Assembly: GCA_946887075.1 (NCBI GenBank) | Contig: CAMPKA010000005.1 | Span: 1 to 64,000, forward strand | Source of the DNA: an uncultured Salinimicrobium sp. | GTDB lineage: Bacteria; Bacteroidota; Bacteroidia; Flavobacteriales; Flavobacteriaceae | Length of the DNA stretch: 64,000 bases | Reading direction: 5' to 3' | Shown here: in pieces, positions 54,399 through 62,714 of the stretch | How the letters are laid out: each line of letters begins with the position of its first letter | Numbering within the stretch: position 1 is the stretch's first letter | Program-made: the position numbers and the translations under genes | Notes under the pieces: generated by a model | The model's input: only the letters and a program-made list of their open reading frames with translations | Database searches by the model: none | What the model was told of the DNA's origin: nothing

Positions 54399-56006
54399 TT
54401 ATTTTTCATTTAACGCTATCAGAAGCCCTAGGTTCGGCTCCATTGGGATTGTATTATGTACAACCTTTCCTTCCCAGCTGGCTTTTGTTCCTACGACCAC
54501 TGTGCCTTCCCACTGATCCAGGTGGGGTCGGAATTCTTCCTGGTTGTCTCCCAGATTCAGCACCACCAGATACCGCTCCTGGTTCCGCTCCCTGATGTAA
54601 GACAGCATGTCTCCTTTGGCTTCCACCGGAACATAATCTCCGATTTGGAGGACCTTATTTCCTTTACGAACACGGATCAGTCGGCGATAAAAATTCAGCA
54701 TGCTGTCGGGATCCCCAGACTGGATCTCGACGTTGACTTCCCGGTAATTCTCCATCAGGGGTAACCAGGGCTCTCCGGAGGTGAAGCCGGCGTTTTCCGA
54801 GGCGTTCCATTGCATCGGGGTTCGCTCTGGATCCCGGTTGAGTCCCTGGCCGGGAACATTTTTCTCCCTTGGGTCCTGTACCCGATCTTCCGGGATGGGT
54901 ACATTGGTCATGCCGAGCTCATCTCCGTAATACATGGTCGGTGTCCCTTTTAAGGTGAGAAGAAGAAGGCCTGCATTTCTTGCCTGCTCCTTCCCTACCC
55001 GTGAGGCAATCCGAGGCTGATCATGATTTCCCAGTACCCAGTTCGGCCATCCTTCAGGAGGCAGAGATCCTTCATATTCATTGACCACAGCCTCGATTTT
55101 TCTGGCATTCCAGGGGAGACCGATCAGGGAAAAATTAAAGGGAAGATGGGCCCCCGAATTGTCCTGTCCATAGTAGGTGACCAACCGGTGAATCGGGAGG
55201 TAGATTTCCCCGATAATTACCCGCTCTTCGTATTGGTCGGTAAGGCTGCGCATCATCCGCACGATCTCATGGACTTCGGGCTGATCTGTGGAATAGGCCG
55301 GAATTAACCTGTCATACGGGGATCCTTTGCCATCATAGTCTGGATTGACAGGATTGTTACGGAACTGATCATCCTTGATCATGTGCCACATCACGTCGAT
55401 CCGGAACCCGTCCACTCCCTTGTCCAGCCAGAATTTCATTTCCTGCAGCATGGCTTTCTGGACCTGGGGGTTTCTCCAGTTCAGGTCTGGCTGTTCCTTG
55501 AGATAGGCGTGGTAATAATATTGCCCAGTAGTCTCATCCAGCTCCCATCCCGGCCCGCCAAACTCACTGAGCCAGTTATTGGGGGGACCTCCTTCAGGAT
55601 TGGGATCTTTCCAGATATACCAATCGCGCTTTGGATTATCGCGGGATTTCCGGGATTCCCTAAACCACGGGTGTTGATCTGAGGTGTGGTTAGGAACAAA
55701 ATCGAGGATAAGCTTCATTCCCCTGTTGTGGATTTCTTCCAGCAGGCGATCGAAGTCCTCCATGGTACCAAAAATTGGATGGATTGCAGTATAGTCACTC
55801 ACGTCGTAGCCAAAATCAGCCATCGGGGAAGGGTAAATGGGTGAGATCCACACGGCCTCTACCCCAAGATCCTCCAAATAGGGCAGTTTTTCCCGGATAC
55901 CATTTAGATCCCCGATTCCGTTGGAGGTGCTATCGCGAAAGGATCGCGGATAGATCTGGTAAACGATTCCTTTTTGCCACCAAATATGCTTGTCTTCTGT
56001 TTTCAT
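54399..56006 (-). CDS. GH13 alpha-glucosidase (oligo-1,6-glucosidase type)
   Basis: A 535-residue alpha-amylase-family enzyme. Catalytic nucleophile Asp in GFRIDVMWHM near 202, acid/base Glu in IIGEIYLP near 265, and Asp in GNHDQPRIA near 325. DFVPNHTSDQHPWF near 102 and the lack of a signal peptide suggest a cytosolic alpha-1,4/1,6-glucosidase. ATG 56006 overlaps the stop of the trehalose-synthase-like gene (ATGA), so translation is coupled; the frame opens at 56033. Confidence 0.9.
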   Translation of the reverse strand: MKTEDKHIWWQKGIVYQIYPRSFRDSTSNGIGDLNGIREKLPYLEDLGVEAVWISPIYPSPMADFGYDVSDYTAIHPIFGTMEDFDRLLEEIHNRGMKLILDFVPNHTSDQHPWFRESRKSRDNPKRDWYIWKDPNPEGGPPNNWLSEFGGPGWELDETTGQYYYHAYLKEQPDLNWRNPQVQKAMLQEMKFWLDKGVDGFRIDVMWHMIKDDQFRNNPVNPDYDGKGSPYDRLIPAYSTDQPEVHEIVRMMRSLTDQYEERVIIGEIYLPIHRLVTYYGQDNSGAHLPFNFSLIGLPWNARKIEAVVNEYEGSLPPEGWPNWVLGNHDQPRIASRVGKEQARNAGLLLLTLKGTPTMYYGDELGMTNVPIPEDRVQDPREKNVPGQGLNRDPERTPMQWNASENAGFTSGEPWLPLMENYREVNVEIQSGDPDSMLNFYRRLIRVRKGNKVLQIGDYVPVEAKGDMLSYIRERNQERYLVVLNLGDNQEEFRPHLDQWEGTVVVGTKASWEGKVVHNTIPMEPNLGLLIALNEK

Positions 56007-57634
56007 AATATGATCTGTCGTTTTCGCAACCAACGATAACCGTAGGGCGAAAGTTTTACTTCTTGCTTACCAGGGTCGAAATCCTCATATTTCTGGTCCC
56101 CGAAAATATCGACGATATCCCGGGTATCTTCTAGTTCCAGGCGTATCCTTTTTTCTTTATCTCCCAGGTTGTGCACGGCAAGACCCAGGCCTCTGTCGGA
56201 TCTTCTCAGGTGCGCAAAAACCTCGGGGTCCCCTGTCTTGATCACCTCGTAGTCTCCAAAACCGAATTCGGAGGTTTCTCTCCGCATATTGATGGCACGG
56301 GCGATCCAGTTAAGGAAAGAATCAGGATCCCGATGCTGGTCTGAAACATTCACTTTTTTATAGCTAAATTCCCCCTTTGAAATGATGTTTCTGACCAGAT
56401 TTCCTGGGGCAGCGCTAGAAAATCCGCCGTTTTTATCCGCCGACCATTGCATCAGGGTCCGAACGCTTTCCCGCTCTGGAAGGGAAAGATCGTCTCCCAT
56501 ACCTATTTCCTGGCCGTATCGCAACACAGGGGTTCCGGGAAGCGTGAAAAGCAGGCTATAGGCCAGCTCCATCTGTTTCCGGTTATTCTCTAGCATAGGG
56601 GCCACTCTTCTTCTTATCCCCCTGCCATAGATCCGCATATTTTCATCTGGTGCAAAGACTTTAAGGACTTCTTCGCGTTCCTTCTTTGTCAGGCGCTCCA
56701 GATCCAGTTCGTCATGATTCCGAAGAAAATTCGCCAGCTGTTCCTTTTTCTGGTTTCTAGGAAGACCTTTGAGCGCCTTTTCCAGGGGCGCTGCTTTTTT
56801 CTGGGCAAAAGCCAGCCATAAATAGTTATTGAGGTAAAAATTAAACAGCAGGGTCATCTGATCCTCATCGCCGAAAAAGTCCTGGTATCTTTCGGGTTCC
56901 ACATCCACTTCTGCCAGGAGAACGGCATCTTCCTTATGGGTCTGAACAAAATCCCTGAAATCCCGGAAAACTTCATGAGGGTCGTCCTTGAATTTTTGGG
57001 AACCCTTTTCCCGAATCATGTGAGGTGCTGCGTCAATCCTAAATCCGGAGACCCCTAACTTCAGCCAAAAATGCATGATCCTCTTGATTTCCTTGCGAAC
57101 CGCAGGATTTGTAAGGTTTAGATCCGGCTGGTGCTCATAAAAGGTGTGGTAGAAATAAGCTCCAGCAACATCATCATATTTCCAGTTGGAATTTCCCTGC
57201 TTCTCACCAAAGATCACGTACTTATCGTCGTTTTCCGGCTTTTGTTCGCTCCAGATATAAAAGTCGCGGAAAGGAGAATCCTTACTCTTGCGGGCATCCT
57301 GGAACCAGAAATGCTGGTCCGAGGTATGGTTTAGTACAAGATCAATGATCACCCGGATCCCGAATTCCTCGGCCGCCTCCACGAATTCCGCAAAATGCCC
57401 CAGGTCTCCGAGCCGGGAGTCAACCTGATAGTAATCCTTCACATCGTAACCGTTATCCCGGTTAGGGGTCTCATAGAAGGGCAGCAGCCAGACGCAATTC
57501 ACCCCAAGGCTTGAGAGATAATTGAGCCGGTGCTTAAGCCCTTTGAAGTCACCGATCCCGTCGCCGTCGGAGTCAAGGAAACTTTCTATATCAAGGGAGT
57601 AGATGATTGCGTTCTTATACCAGAGATTATTCAT
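56003..57634 (-). CDS. GH13 trehalose synthase-like enzyme
   Basis: A 543-residue GH13 protein with the TreS pattern: NAIIYSLDIESFLDSDGDGIGDFKGL near the start, nucleophile Asp in GFRIDAAPHM near 198, Glu in LLAEVDVEPERY near 240, Asp in LRNHDELDL near 305. TreS interconverts maltose and trehalose; the stretch ENMRIYGRGIRRRVAPML near 335 is typical. No maltokinase domain is fused. It may equally act on other maltosides. Coupled to the downstream glucosidase gene. Confidence 0.82.
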   Translation of the reverse strand: MNNLWYKNAIIYSLDIESFLDSDGDGIGDFKGLKHRLNYLSSLGVNCVWLLPFYETPNRDNGYDVKDYYQVDSRLGDLGHFAEFVEAAEEFGIRVIIDLVLNHTSDQHFWFQDARKSKDSPFRDFYIWSEQKPENDDKYVIFGEKQGNSNWKYDDVAGAYFYHTFYEHQPDLNLTNPAVRKEIKRIMHFWLKLGVSGFRIDAAPHMIREKGSQKFKDDPHEVFRDFRDFVQTHKEDAVLLAEVDVEPERYQDFFGDEDQMTLLFNFYLNNYLWLAFAQKKAAPLEKALKGLPRNQKKEQLANFLRNHDELDLERLTKKEREEVLKVFAPDENMRIYGRGIRRRVAPMLENNRKQMELAYSLLFTLPGTPVLRYGQEIGMGDDLSLPERESVRTLMQWSADKNGGFSSAAPGNLVRNIISKGEFSYKKVNVSDQHRDPDSFLNWIARAINMRRETSEFGFGDYEVIKTGDPEVFAHLRRSDRGLGLAVHNLGDKEKRIRLELEDTRDIVDIFGDQKYEDFDPGKQEVKLSPYGYRWLRKRQIIL

Positions 57635-57660
57635 ATCGCAGTTTTAGTGGCTGGGCTGAA

Positions 57661-58617
57661 TCAGTTAAACCGGGGCAGTACCTCGTTGCCGAAAAAGTCG
57701 ATGAACTGTTCCTGCTTCAGGTTGACATTATGAATGATGATTTTGTCGAAACCAAGGTCTGCATAGCTTTGGATCCTGGAAATGAAGTCCTCAGCTTTTG
57801 TGCCGATGATCACTCCTGATTCCACTTCCTCTTTCTGAACCTTGGCTCCGAGGGCATCGAACTGTTCCGGAGTTTTCAGTTCGGAGGAAATCATGCTCGG
57901 GAAAATGTTGTTTCGCCATTGCTGCCAGGCCATCTCCAGGGCCCGCTCTCTCGATGGGTCATAGGAAATCTGTACCTTGATCGCCATAGGTTTCTGACGA
58001 TCCTGGGAACCCTGAAAGGCCCTGACCGTCTGTTTAAGATCCTCCAGGGGTTTTGAGATGGTGATCAACCCGTCGGCCCATGAAGACAGCCAACTGGCGG
58101 TTTTTTCCGTAATCGCAGCACCGAGGACCACGGGAATTTCCGGGGGTTTGGTGAACAGTTTGGCGTTTTCCACCTGGACAAGGCCATGATGGGTCACGTA
58201 ATCTCCGGTCCACATCTTTTTCATCACCTCCACGCATTCCTTTAACCTCTGATTGCGAATATCTTTGGAAGGCCAGTTTTCCCCGGTTATATTTTCGTTC
58301 ATCGCTTCTCCACTTCCCGCACATAACCAGAATCGGCCGGGAAACATTTCCTCCAGGGTTGCTACAGCCTGGGCTATAATTGCCGGATGATACCGCTGCC
58401 CGGGGGCATTAACAACACCAAACTCCATATTGGTCGCTAACATGGCTGCTCCGAGCCATGTCCAGGCAAAGCCGCTTTCCCCCTGGTCATTGCTCCAGGG
58501 GTGAAAGTGATCAGAGGAGAGTACAGCCTTAAATCCGGCCTGTTCTGCCCGCTTTACAAAGTCGAGTAATCTGGAGGGTGGAAACTGTTCATGGGAGGCA
58601 TGGTATCCTATTTTCAT
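57661..58617 (-). CDS. luciferase-like flavin-dependent oxidoreductase (TIGR03885 type)
   Basis: A 318-residue TIM-barrel luciferase-like monooxygenase/oxidoreductase: MKIGYHASHEQFPPSRLLDF start, VLSSDHFHPWSNDQGESGFAWTWLGAA near 33, PGRFWLCAGSGEAMNE near 95. I recognise it as the TIGR03885 group, thought to use FMN rather than F420. Reaction unknown. First gene of the operon (26 bases before the trehalose-synthase-like gene); its place with sugar enzymes is conserved in several Bacteroidota to my memory. Confidence 0.85.
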   Translation of the reverse strand: MKIGYHASHEQFPPSRLLDFVKRAEQAGFKAVLSSDHFHPWSNDQGESGFAWTWLGAAMLATNMEFGVVNAPGQRYHPAIIAQAVATLEEMFPGRFWLCAGSGEAMNENITGENWPSKDIRNQRLKECVEVMKKMWTGDYVTHHGLVQVENAKLFTKPPEIPVVLGAAITEKTASWLSSWADGLITISKPLEDLKQTVRAFQGSQDRQKPMAIKVQISYDPSRERALEMAWQQWRNNIFPSMISSELKTPEQFDALGAKVQKEEVESGVIIGTKAEDFISRIQSYADLGFDKIIIHNVNLKQEQFIDFFGNEVLPRFN

Positions 58618-58759
58618 AGCATCCTTTTTGGTTGATTTTCAGCTCGTGATCTCTAAGATAAGAACACGCTGTTTTTTCGCTATTAAAAAATCGCTAAAAC
58701 TCAAGCTTATTTGCTATATTTCCCTCGCCCCTTCAACTTTCTTAAATACCGAATTAATC

Positions 58760-59260
58760 GTGAACACTAAAAGTACCAAGGCTGCGGAGATCCTTCAGGT
58801 CCTGGAAAAGGACTATAAAAATTCCCTGGTCCTGTGCCAGCGGATCCGAACCGGTTTGAAGGCAGGAATCGCTGTTGGCCGTATCAGGGCATACGCAGAG
58901 TATTTCTTTGCTTCTCAACTTCTTCCCCTGTTTAATTATGAGGAAGAACATCTGTTCCCCCTTCTGGGTGTGAAACATCAGTTGGTGAAAAGATCGATTT
59001 CCCAACATCAGCTCCTGAAACATCTGCTTGAAGAGAAGGAGGAGCTCGCCAAATCTCTGGAGGAGGTGATCCAGGAGCTGGAAGATCTTGTACAGTTCAA
59101 GGAGGAGGAGTTTTTTCCTGAGCTAAAGGCAGGAAAATATGCCGAGGCCATTTCGCAACTGAGAAGTAAGGAAAAGGAGGTACTCACTCCTGATCCTGAG
59201 AACTGGGAGGATAAGTTCTGGCTGAAAGGAAATTTTCTTACAACCAGCGCTTCCTTTTGA
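58760..59260 (+). CDS. hemerythrin-like domain protein
   Basis: A 166-residue helical protein starting at GTG 58760 (an ATG is absent; the frame is open from 58628 but the upstream part is not helical and looks non-coding). Hemerythrin-like features: NYEEEHLFPLLG near 60, SISQHQLLKHLLEEKEEL near 82, FKEEEFFPELKAG near 115. Some of the His ligands of canonical hemerythrin (H at the first helix, for example) are not clearly present, so di-iron binding may be incomplete. The 3-prime end overlaps the convergent corA gene by 23 bases. Confidence 0.7.
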   Translation: MNTKSTKAAEILQVLEKDYKNSLVLCQRIRTGLKAGIAVGRIRAYAEYFFASQLLPLFNYEEEHLFPLLGVKHQLVKRSISQHQLLKHLLEEKEELAKSLEEVIQELEDLVQFKEEEFFPELKAGKYAEAISQLRSKEKEVLTPDPENWEDKFWLKGNFLTTSASF

Positions 59261-60320
59261 AGTACAGGAGCATTGCGATCAAAATGAGAAACATGAATCC
59301 GAGCAGTACCGGATAGCTGTATTTCCATTCCAGTTCCGGCATATATTCAAAATTCATCCCATAGACCCCTACAAGAAAGGTAAGTGGTATGAAGATAGAG
59401 GCCATAATTGTCAGCACCTTCATCACTTCATTCATCTTATTGCTGATCGTGGTCATATACATATCCATCAGGCCCCAGCTCATTTCCCGATAGATTTCGA
59501 TGTTTTCTGTGATCTGGACCATGTGGTCATTCAGGTCTCCGATATAATGGGAGGTCTGCTCCTGGACCAGCTGATGATCCGATTTCTGAAAGCGACTCAC
59601 CACCTCCCTGAGTGGAAGGACTGCCCTTCTGATTCTCAGCATGGTTCGCTTCAAGTCCTGAATTCTGAATGTGGTGTCATCACTGGGACTGGAATTAAGG
59701 AGCTGTTCCTCCAAAACCTCGATCTTGTCACTCATTTCTTCGATTACGACGAAGTAATTGTCCACAATGGCATCCAGTAAGGCAAAAACAAGATAATCCG
59801 CTCCCCTGCTCCGAATTCGGCCCTTGCCCTTCACCAGGCGTTCGCGAACTCCATCAAAAACATCCCCCCCTGCTTCCTGGAAGGTCAGGACGTAATCTTT
59901 ACCCAAGACAAAGCTGATATGCTCATTTTCGAGTTGTCCGTTTTCCCTGAAGTAAAGCATCTTCGCTACTATGAAGATATAGTCGGGGTATTCATCGATC
60001 TTAGGCCGCTGATTGGTATTGACAATATCCTCCATGATAAGGGGGTGCAGTTCATAGTATTTCCCCAGTTTTTCGATTTCGATGGTATTGCTCAGGCCAT
60101 CAATGTTTATCCAGCTCGTCCTGTCCGGTCTTTCAAATCGGAAGGCATCCTCCGGGGAATCGGAATTAAACCGTTCGAGCTGTTCCCCATTGTAATCCAT
60201 CACCTCGAGGAGCGTGGTGCTTCGCTCCTTACTCCCGACATAGGTCACAGTGCCGGGGGGCTGGTGGAGCGCTTTCCCGGATTTTGGTCTCTTCTGAAGA
60301 AATCGATTTCTCTTTATCAT
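59238..60320 (-). CDS. corA: magnesium/cobalt transporter CorA
   Basis: A 360-residue channel-type transporter: large acidic N-terminal cytosolic domain, a long helix (about 190-290), then two membrane helices near the C-terminus with the signature YGMNFEYMPELEW near 315. The periplasmic loop after GMN is acidic, as usual. It carries Mg2+ into the cell. Confidence 0.93.
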   Translation of the reverse strand: MIKRNRFLQKRPKSGKALHQPPGTVTYVGSKERSTTLLEVMDYNGEQLERFNSDSPEDAFRFERPDRTSWINIDGLSNTIEIEKLGKYYELHPLIMEDIVNTNQRPKIDEYPDYIFIVAKMLYFRENGQLENEHISFVLGKDYVLTFQEAGGDVFDGVRERLVKGKGRIRSRGADYLVFALLDAIVDNYFVVIEEMSDKIEVLEEQLLNSSPSDDTTFRIQDLKRTMLRIRRAVLPLREVVSRFQKSDHQLVQEQTSHYIGDLNDHMVQITENIEIYREMSWGLMDMYMTTISNKMNEVMKVLTIMASIFIPLTFLVGVYGMNFEYMPELEWKYSYPVLLGFMFLILIAMLLYFKRKRWL

Positions 60321-60388
60321 GGACTGTGATTTTTCCGAAATTACGCAAATCCGGCAAATCCTGCCAGAGAAGGGAGACCAGCAGGCAT

Positions 60389-61168
60389 TTAGAAATTTAC
60401 TTCATTAAGATGAAGACCGCTTCCTGGAGCGATAAAACTTATGGGCTCCGTGCAGTCTTCCGACAGGGAATTTTTCAATTCTTTCAGGCTGAGATCTCCC
60501 CGGCCCAACAGGACCAGCCCTCCCATCATCAGCCTGATCTGGTTTCGGAGGAAGCCCTTTCCAGCAACCCGGAACAAAAAAGTTTCCTCAGGAAAAAAAC
60601 TTGCGGTTATCTCCCGGTTTTCCTCGATCCGGCAGCAGCTCAACGTTCTTTTGAAAAGGGTTTGGGGAGAAGGTTTTGTGCAGTAGTTATGAAAGGAATG
60701 GGTCCCTTCAAAGAGGGACGCGCCTACTTTCATTGTTTCGATGTCGAGCTGGTCCTGAAAACATGCCACCAGAGACGCAGCAAAGGGATGATTTTTCTGA
60801 CCAAAGGAAAAGAGATAGAGGTATTGTTTGGACATCACGTCTTTTATGATATTGAATTCCTGGGAAACCTCCCGGATTTCCAAAGCGCGGATGTCCGGAG
60901 GAAGGTTCTGGTTGAAGTGCTGGATAAAAAGATCATGATTTTCTAATGGCCGCCCCTGGAGATAAAGTTCAAAGGCTCCACCTGTGGCCGACACCATCGC
61001 ATCTGTCCTACCTGCTCCAAGGATCTTGAACTTTCTTTCGGGCAGAACAAATCTCAGGGTCTTTTTAAGGAGACCCTCCACGGTTTTCAGACCAGGCTGA
61101 TGCTGCCAGCCGTGCATTCTGAATCCCAGGTACTGGATCTTAATCAGGTAATAATATTTTCTGCCCAC
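60389..61168 (-). CDS. TruA-family tRNA pseudouridine synthase, divergent paralogue
   Basis: About 259 residues. Catalytic Asp in GRTDAMVSATGGAFELYL near residue 60; canonical TruA has GRTDAGVHA followed by GQ, so several conserved residues around the Asp are changed (G to M, H to S, GQ to GG). Other TruA parts remain (GFRMHGWQ, FLRNQIRLMMGGLV). It may modify a different site from the TruA that acts on positions 38-40. Start: a perfect -7 box at 61191-61184 would start transcription near 61180, after TTG 61186, so GTG 61168 is the likely start. Confidence 0.75.
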   Translation of the reverse strand: MGRKYYYLIKIQYLGFRMHGWQHQPGLKTVEGLLKKTLRFVLPERKFKILGAGRTDAMVSATGGAFELYLQGRPLENHDLFIQHFNQNLPPDIRALEIREVSQEFNIIKDVMSKQYLYLFSFGQKNHPFAASLVACFQDQLDIETMKVGASLFEGTHSFHNYCTKPSPQTLFKRTLSCCRIEENREITASFFPEETFLFRVAGKGFLRNQIRLMMGGLVLLGRGDLSLKELKNSLSEDCTEPISFIAPGSGLHLNEVNF

Positions 61169-61183
61169 AGGTTCGGATTTGTC

Positions 61184-61191
61184 CAAAGTTA
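61184..61191 (-). promoter_or_regulatory. -7 promoter box of the TruA-like gene
   Basis: Minus strand TAACTTTG, an exact TAnnTTTG match. It overlaps the TTG codon at 61186, so translation from that codon is unlikely. Confidence 0.5.
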
Positions 61192-61465
61192 AGCCAATCC
61201 TTCCATACCAGTCATGGCTTCAGGGGATGCTTTGCCTGTGATGACCCGGTTTAGGGTCTGTTGGTTTCGATAATGCACCCCCACGGCATCAGCGGCCAAA
61301 GCGGAAGGGCGATTAGCAGAAAATTAAGGCTTTTCCTGCTCAATTAAGGAAAAATTGTGACCGGACGCCGCCCTGACGCTTTGATAATCCTTGGGTATGC
61401 GTTAATTTAAAGGAGCGAATCAATAACCGGAAAAGCGCATTCGTTTTTCCACAAAAACTGTAATC

Positions 61466-62623
61466 ATGCCAATATTGAAGAAGGAAGAATTTGACAAATT
61501 AGCGCGTTTTGATAACAATCCATGCGTGTCTATCTACATTCCTACGGATCGGGCAGGTAAAGACGTGCTAAATGAAAAGGACCGTATCCACCTTAAAAGC
61601 CAGTGGAAGAAAGCATATGAAAAGCTTAAGGACCTCGGTTACGACCAGGACAAGATTGCCAGGATAGGGAAACCGGTAGAGGATCTCCTGGAGGATCAGG
61701 ATTTCTGGAGACATCAGAGCGATGGCCTCGCATTGTTTCTTGCTGACGGTTTTTCCGAGAAGTTTTCGGTTCCTGTGACTTTTGAGGCAGGCACTTATGT
61801 ATCGGATTACTTTTATCTGAAGCCCCTTATTCCGATGTTTTCCGGAGACGGGCGCTTTTACCTCCTGGTCTTACAGATGGACAGGGTCCAGTTGTATGAA
61901 GCCAGTAAATACAGCATTACTAAGGTTGAGATCGCGGATCTTACACCAGATCGGCTCGAAGACCGGGTGGGATACGACTACGAGGAAAAGAACCTTCAGC
62001 ACCAGACGCAGCAAAAGCAGACGGGGTCCACCACTTTTCAGGGACATGCAGGCGCCGACAGGGACCACAAAAATGAGATCCTTCGTTTTTTCAGGTCCGT
62101 AGACAAAGGTATTCATCATATTCTTCAGAACCAGCACGTTCCCCTGCTGGTAGCCTGCCAGGATTATTTGTTTCCGATCTACCATGAAGCCAGCACATAT
62201 AAGGACCTTTATCCTAAAGCGCTACCGGGGAATCCGCAGGATTTTGAAAATACCCCGGCGCTGCATACCGCTGCCTGCGACTTTCTGAGGCCTTATTTCG
62301 AAAAGGAAAAACAGGAAAAAATGGAACAGTTCCAGGAATTGAACCCTTCCCGTACCTCTACCCGAGTGTCGGAGATCATTCCAGCCATATACGAAGGAAA
62401 GGTGGATACCCTGTTTCTTCAGAACAGAACAGACATCTGGGGTAATTACAATGAAAAAATGGCTTCGGTCCAGGTCGATGACCATGAATCATCGGCCAAT
62501 ATTTCGCTGATGAATCTGGCAGCGGTCAAGGTAATTGAACAGGGAGGCCAGGTTTACCTGGTTGAGGATCAATTCATGCCCGATAAGAATTCCGAGATGA
62601 ACGCGGTTTTCCGGTACAATTAA
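61466..62623 (+). CDS. bacterial release-factor-like protein (baeRF family 7 type)
   Basis: A 385-residue cytosolic protein recognised as the baeRF group (bacterial relatives of archaeal/eukaryotic release factor eRF1 and Pelota), family 7 by its opening KEEFDKLARFDNNPCVSIYIPTDRAGKD. Middle region HKNEILRFFRSVDKGIHHIL near 200 and C-terminal domain ending VYLVEDQFMPDKNSEMNAVFRY. By family comparison it should bind ribosomes or act in translation rescue or stress; no experiment is known to me. There is no obvious promoter box. Confidence 0.75.
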   Translation: MPILKKEEFDKLARFDNNPCVSIYIPTDRAGKDVLNEKDRIHLKSQWKKAYEKLKDLGYDQDKIARIGKPVEDLLEDQDFWRHQSDGLALFLADGFSEKFSVPVTFEAGTYVSDYFYLKPLIPMFSGDGRFYLLVLQMDRVQLYEASKYSITKVEIADLTPDRLEDRVGYDYEEKNLQHQTQQKQTGSTTFQGHAGADRDHKNEILRFFRSVDKGIHHILQNQHVPLLVACQDYLFPIYHEASTYKDLYPKALPGNPQDFENTPALHTAACDFLRPYFEKEKQEKMEQFQELNPSRTSTRVSEIIPAIYEGKVDTLFLQNRTDIWGNYNEKMASVQVDDHESSANISLMNLAAVKVIEQGGQVYLVEDQFMPDKNSEMNAVFRYN

Positions 62624-62630
62624 ATGAAGA

Positions 62631-62685
62631 CCGGGAGGAACGAATTTCGCTCCTCCCGGACATAATTGAAGTTTCTTTTTTTTTT
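62631..62685 (+). terminator. hairpin and T-tract after the baeRF gene
   Basis: A strong stem (about 13 bp, one mismatch; 62631-62659 with CCGGGAGGA and TCCTCCCGG arms) lies seven bases after the stop codon. A run of ten or more T follows at 62676-62685, but 16 bases away from the stem, so termination may be less than perfect. Confidence 0.6.
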
Positions 62686-62714
62686 GAAGGCCCTCTCTGG
62701 GTGCCCTTTCTGAT

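Noticed and set aside
60284..60946. 220-codon open frame on the plus strand opposite the TruA-like gene
   Set aside because: Antisense to conserved TruA segments; low plausibility of its own product.
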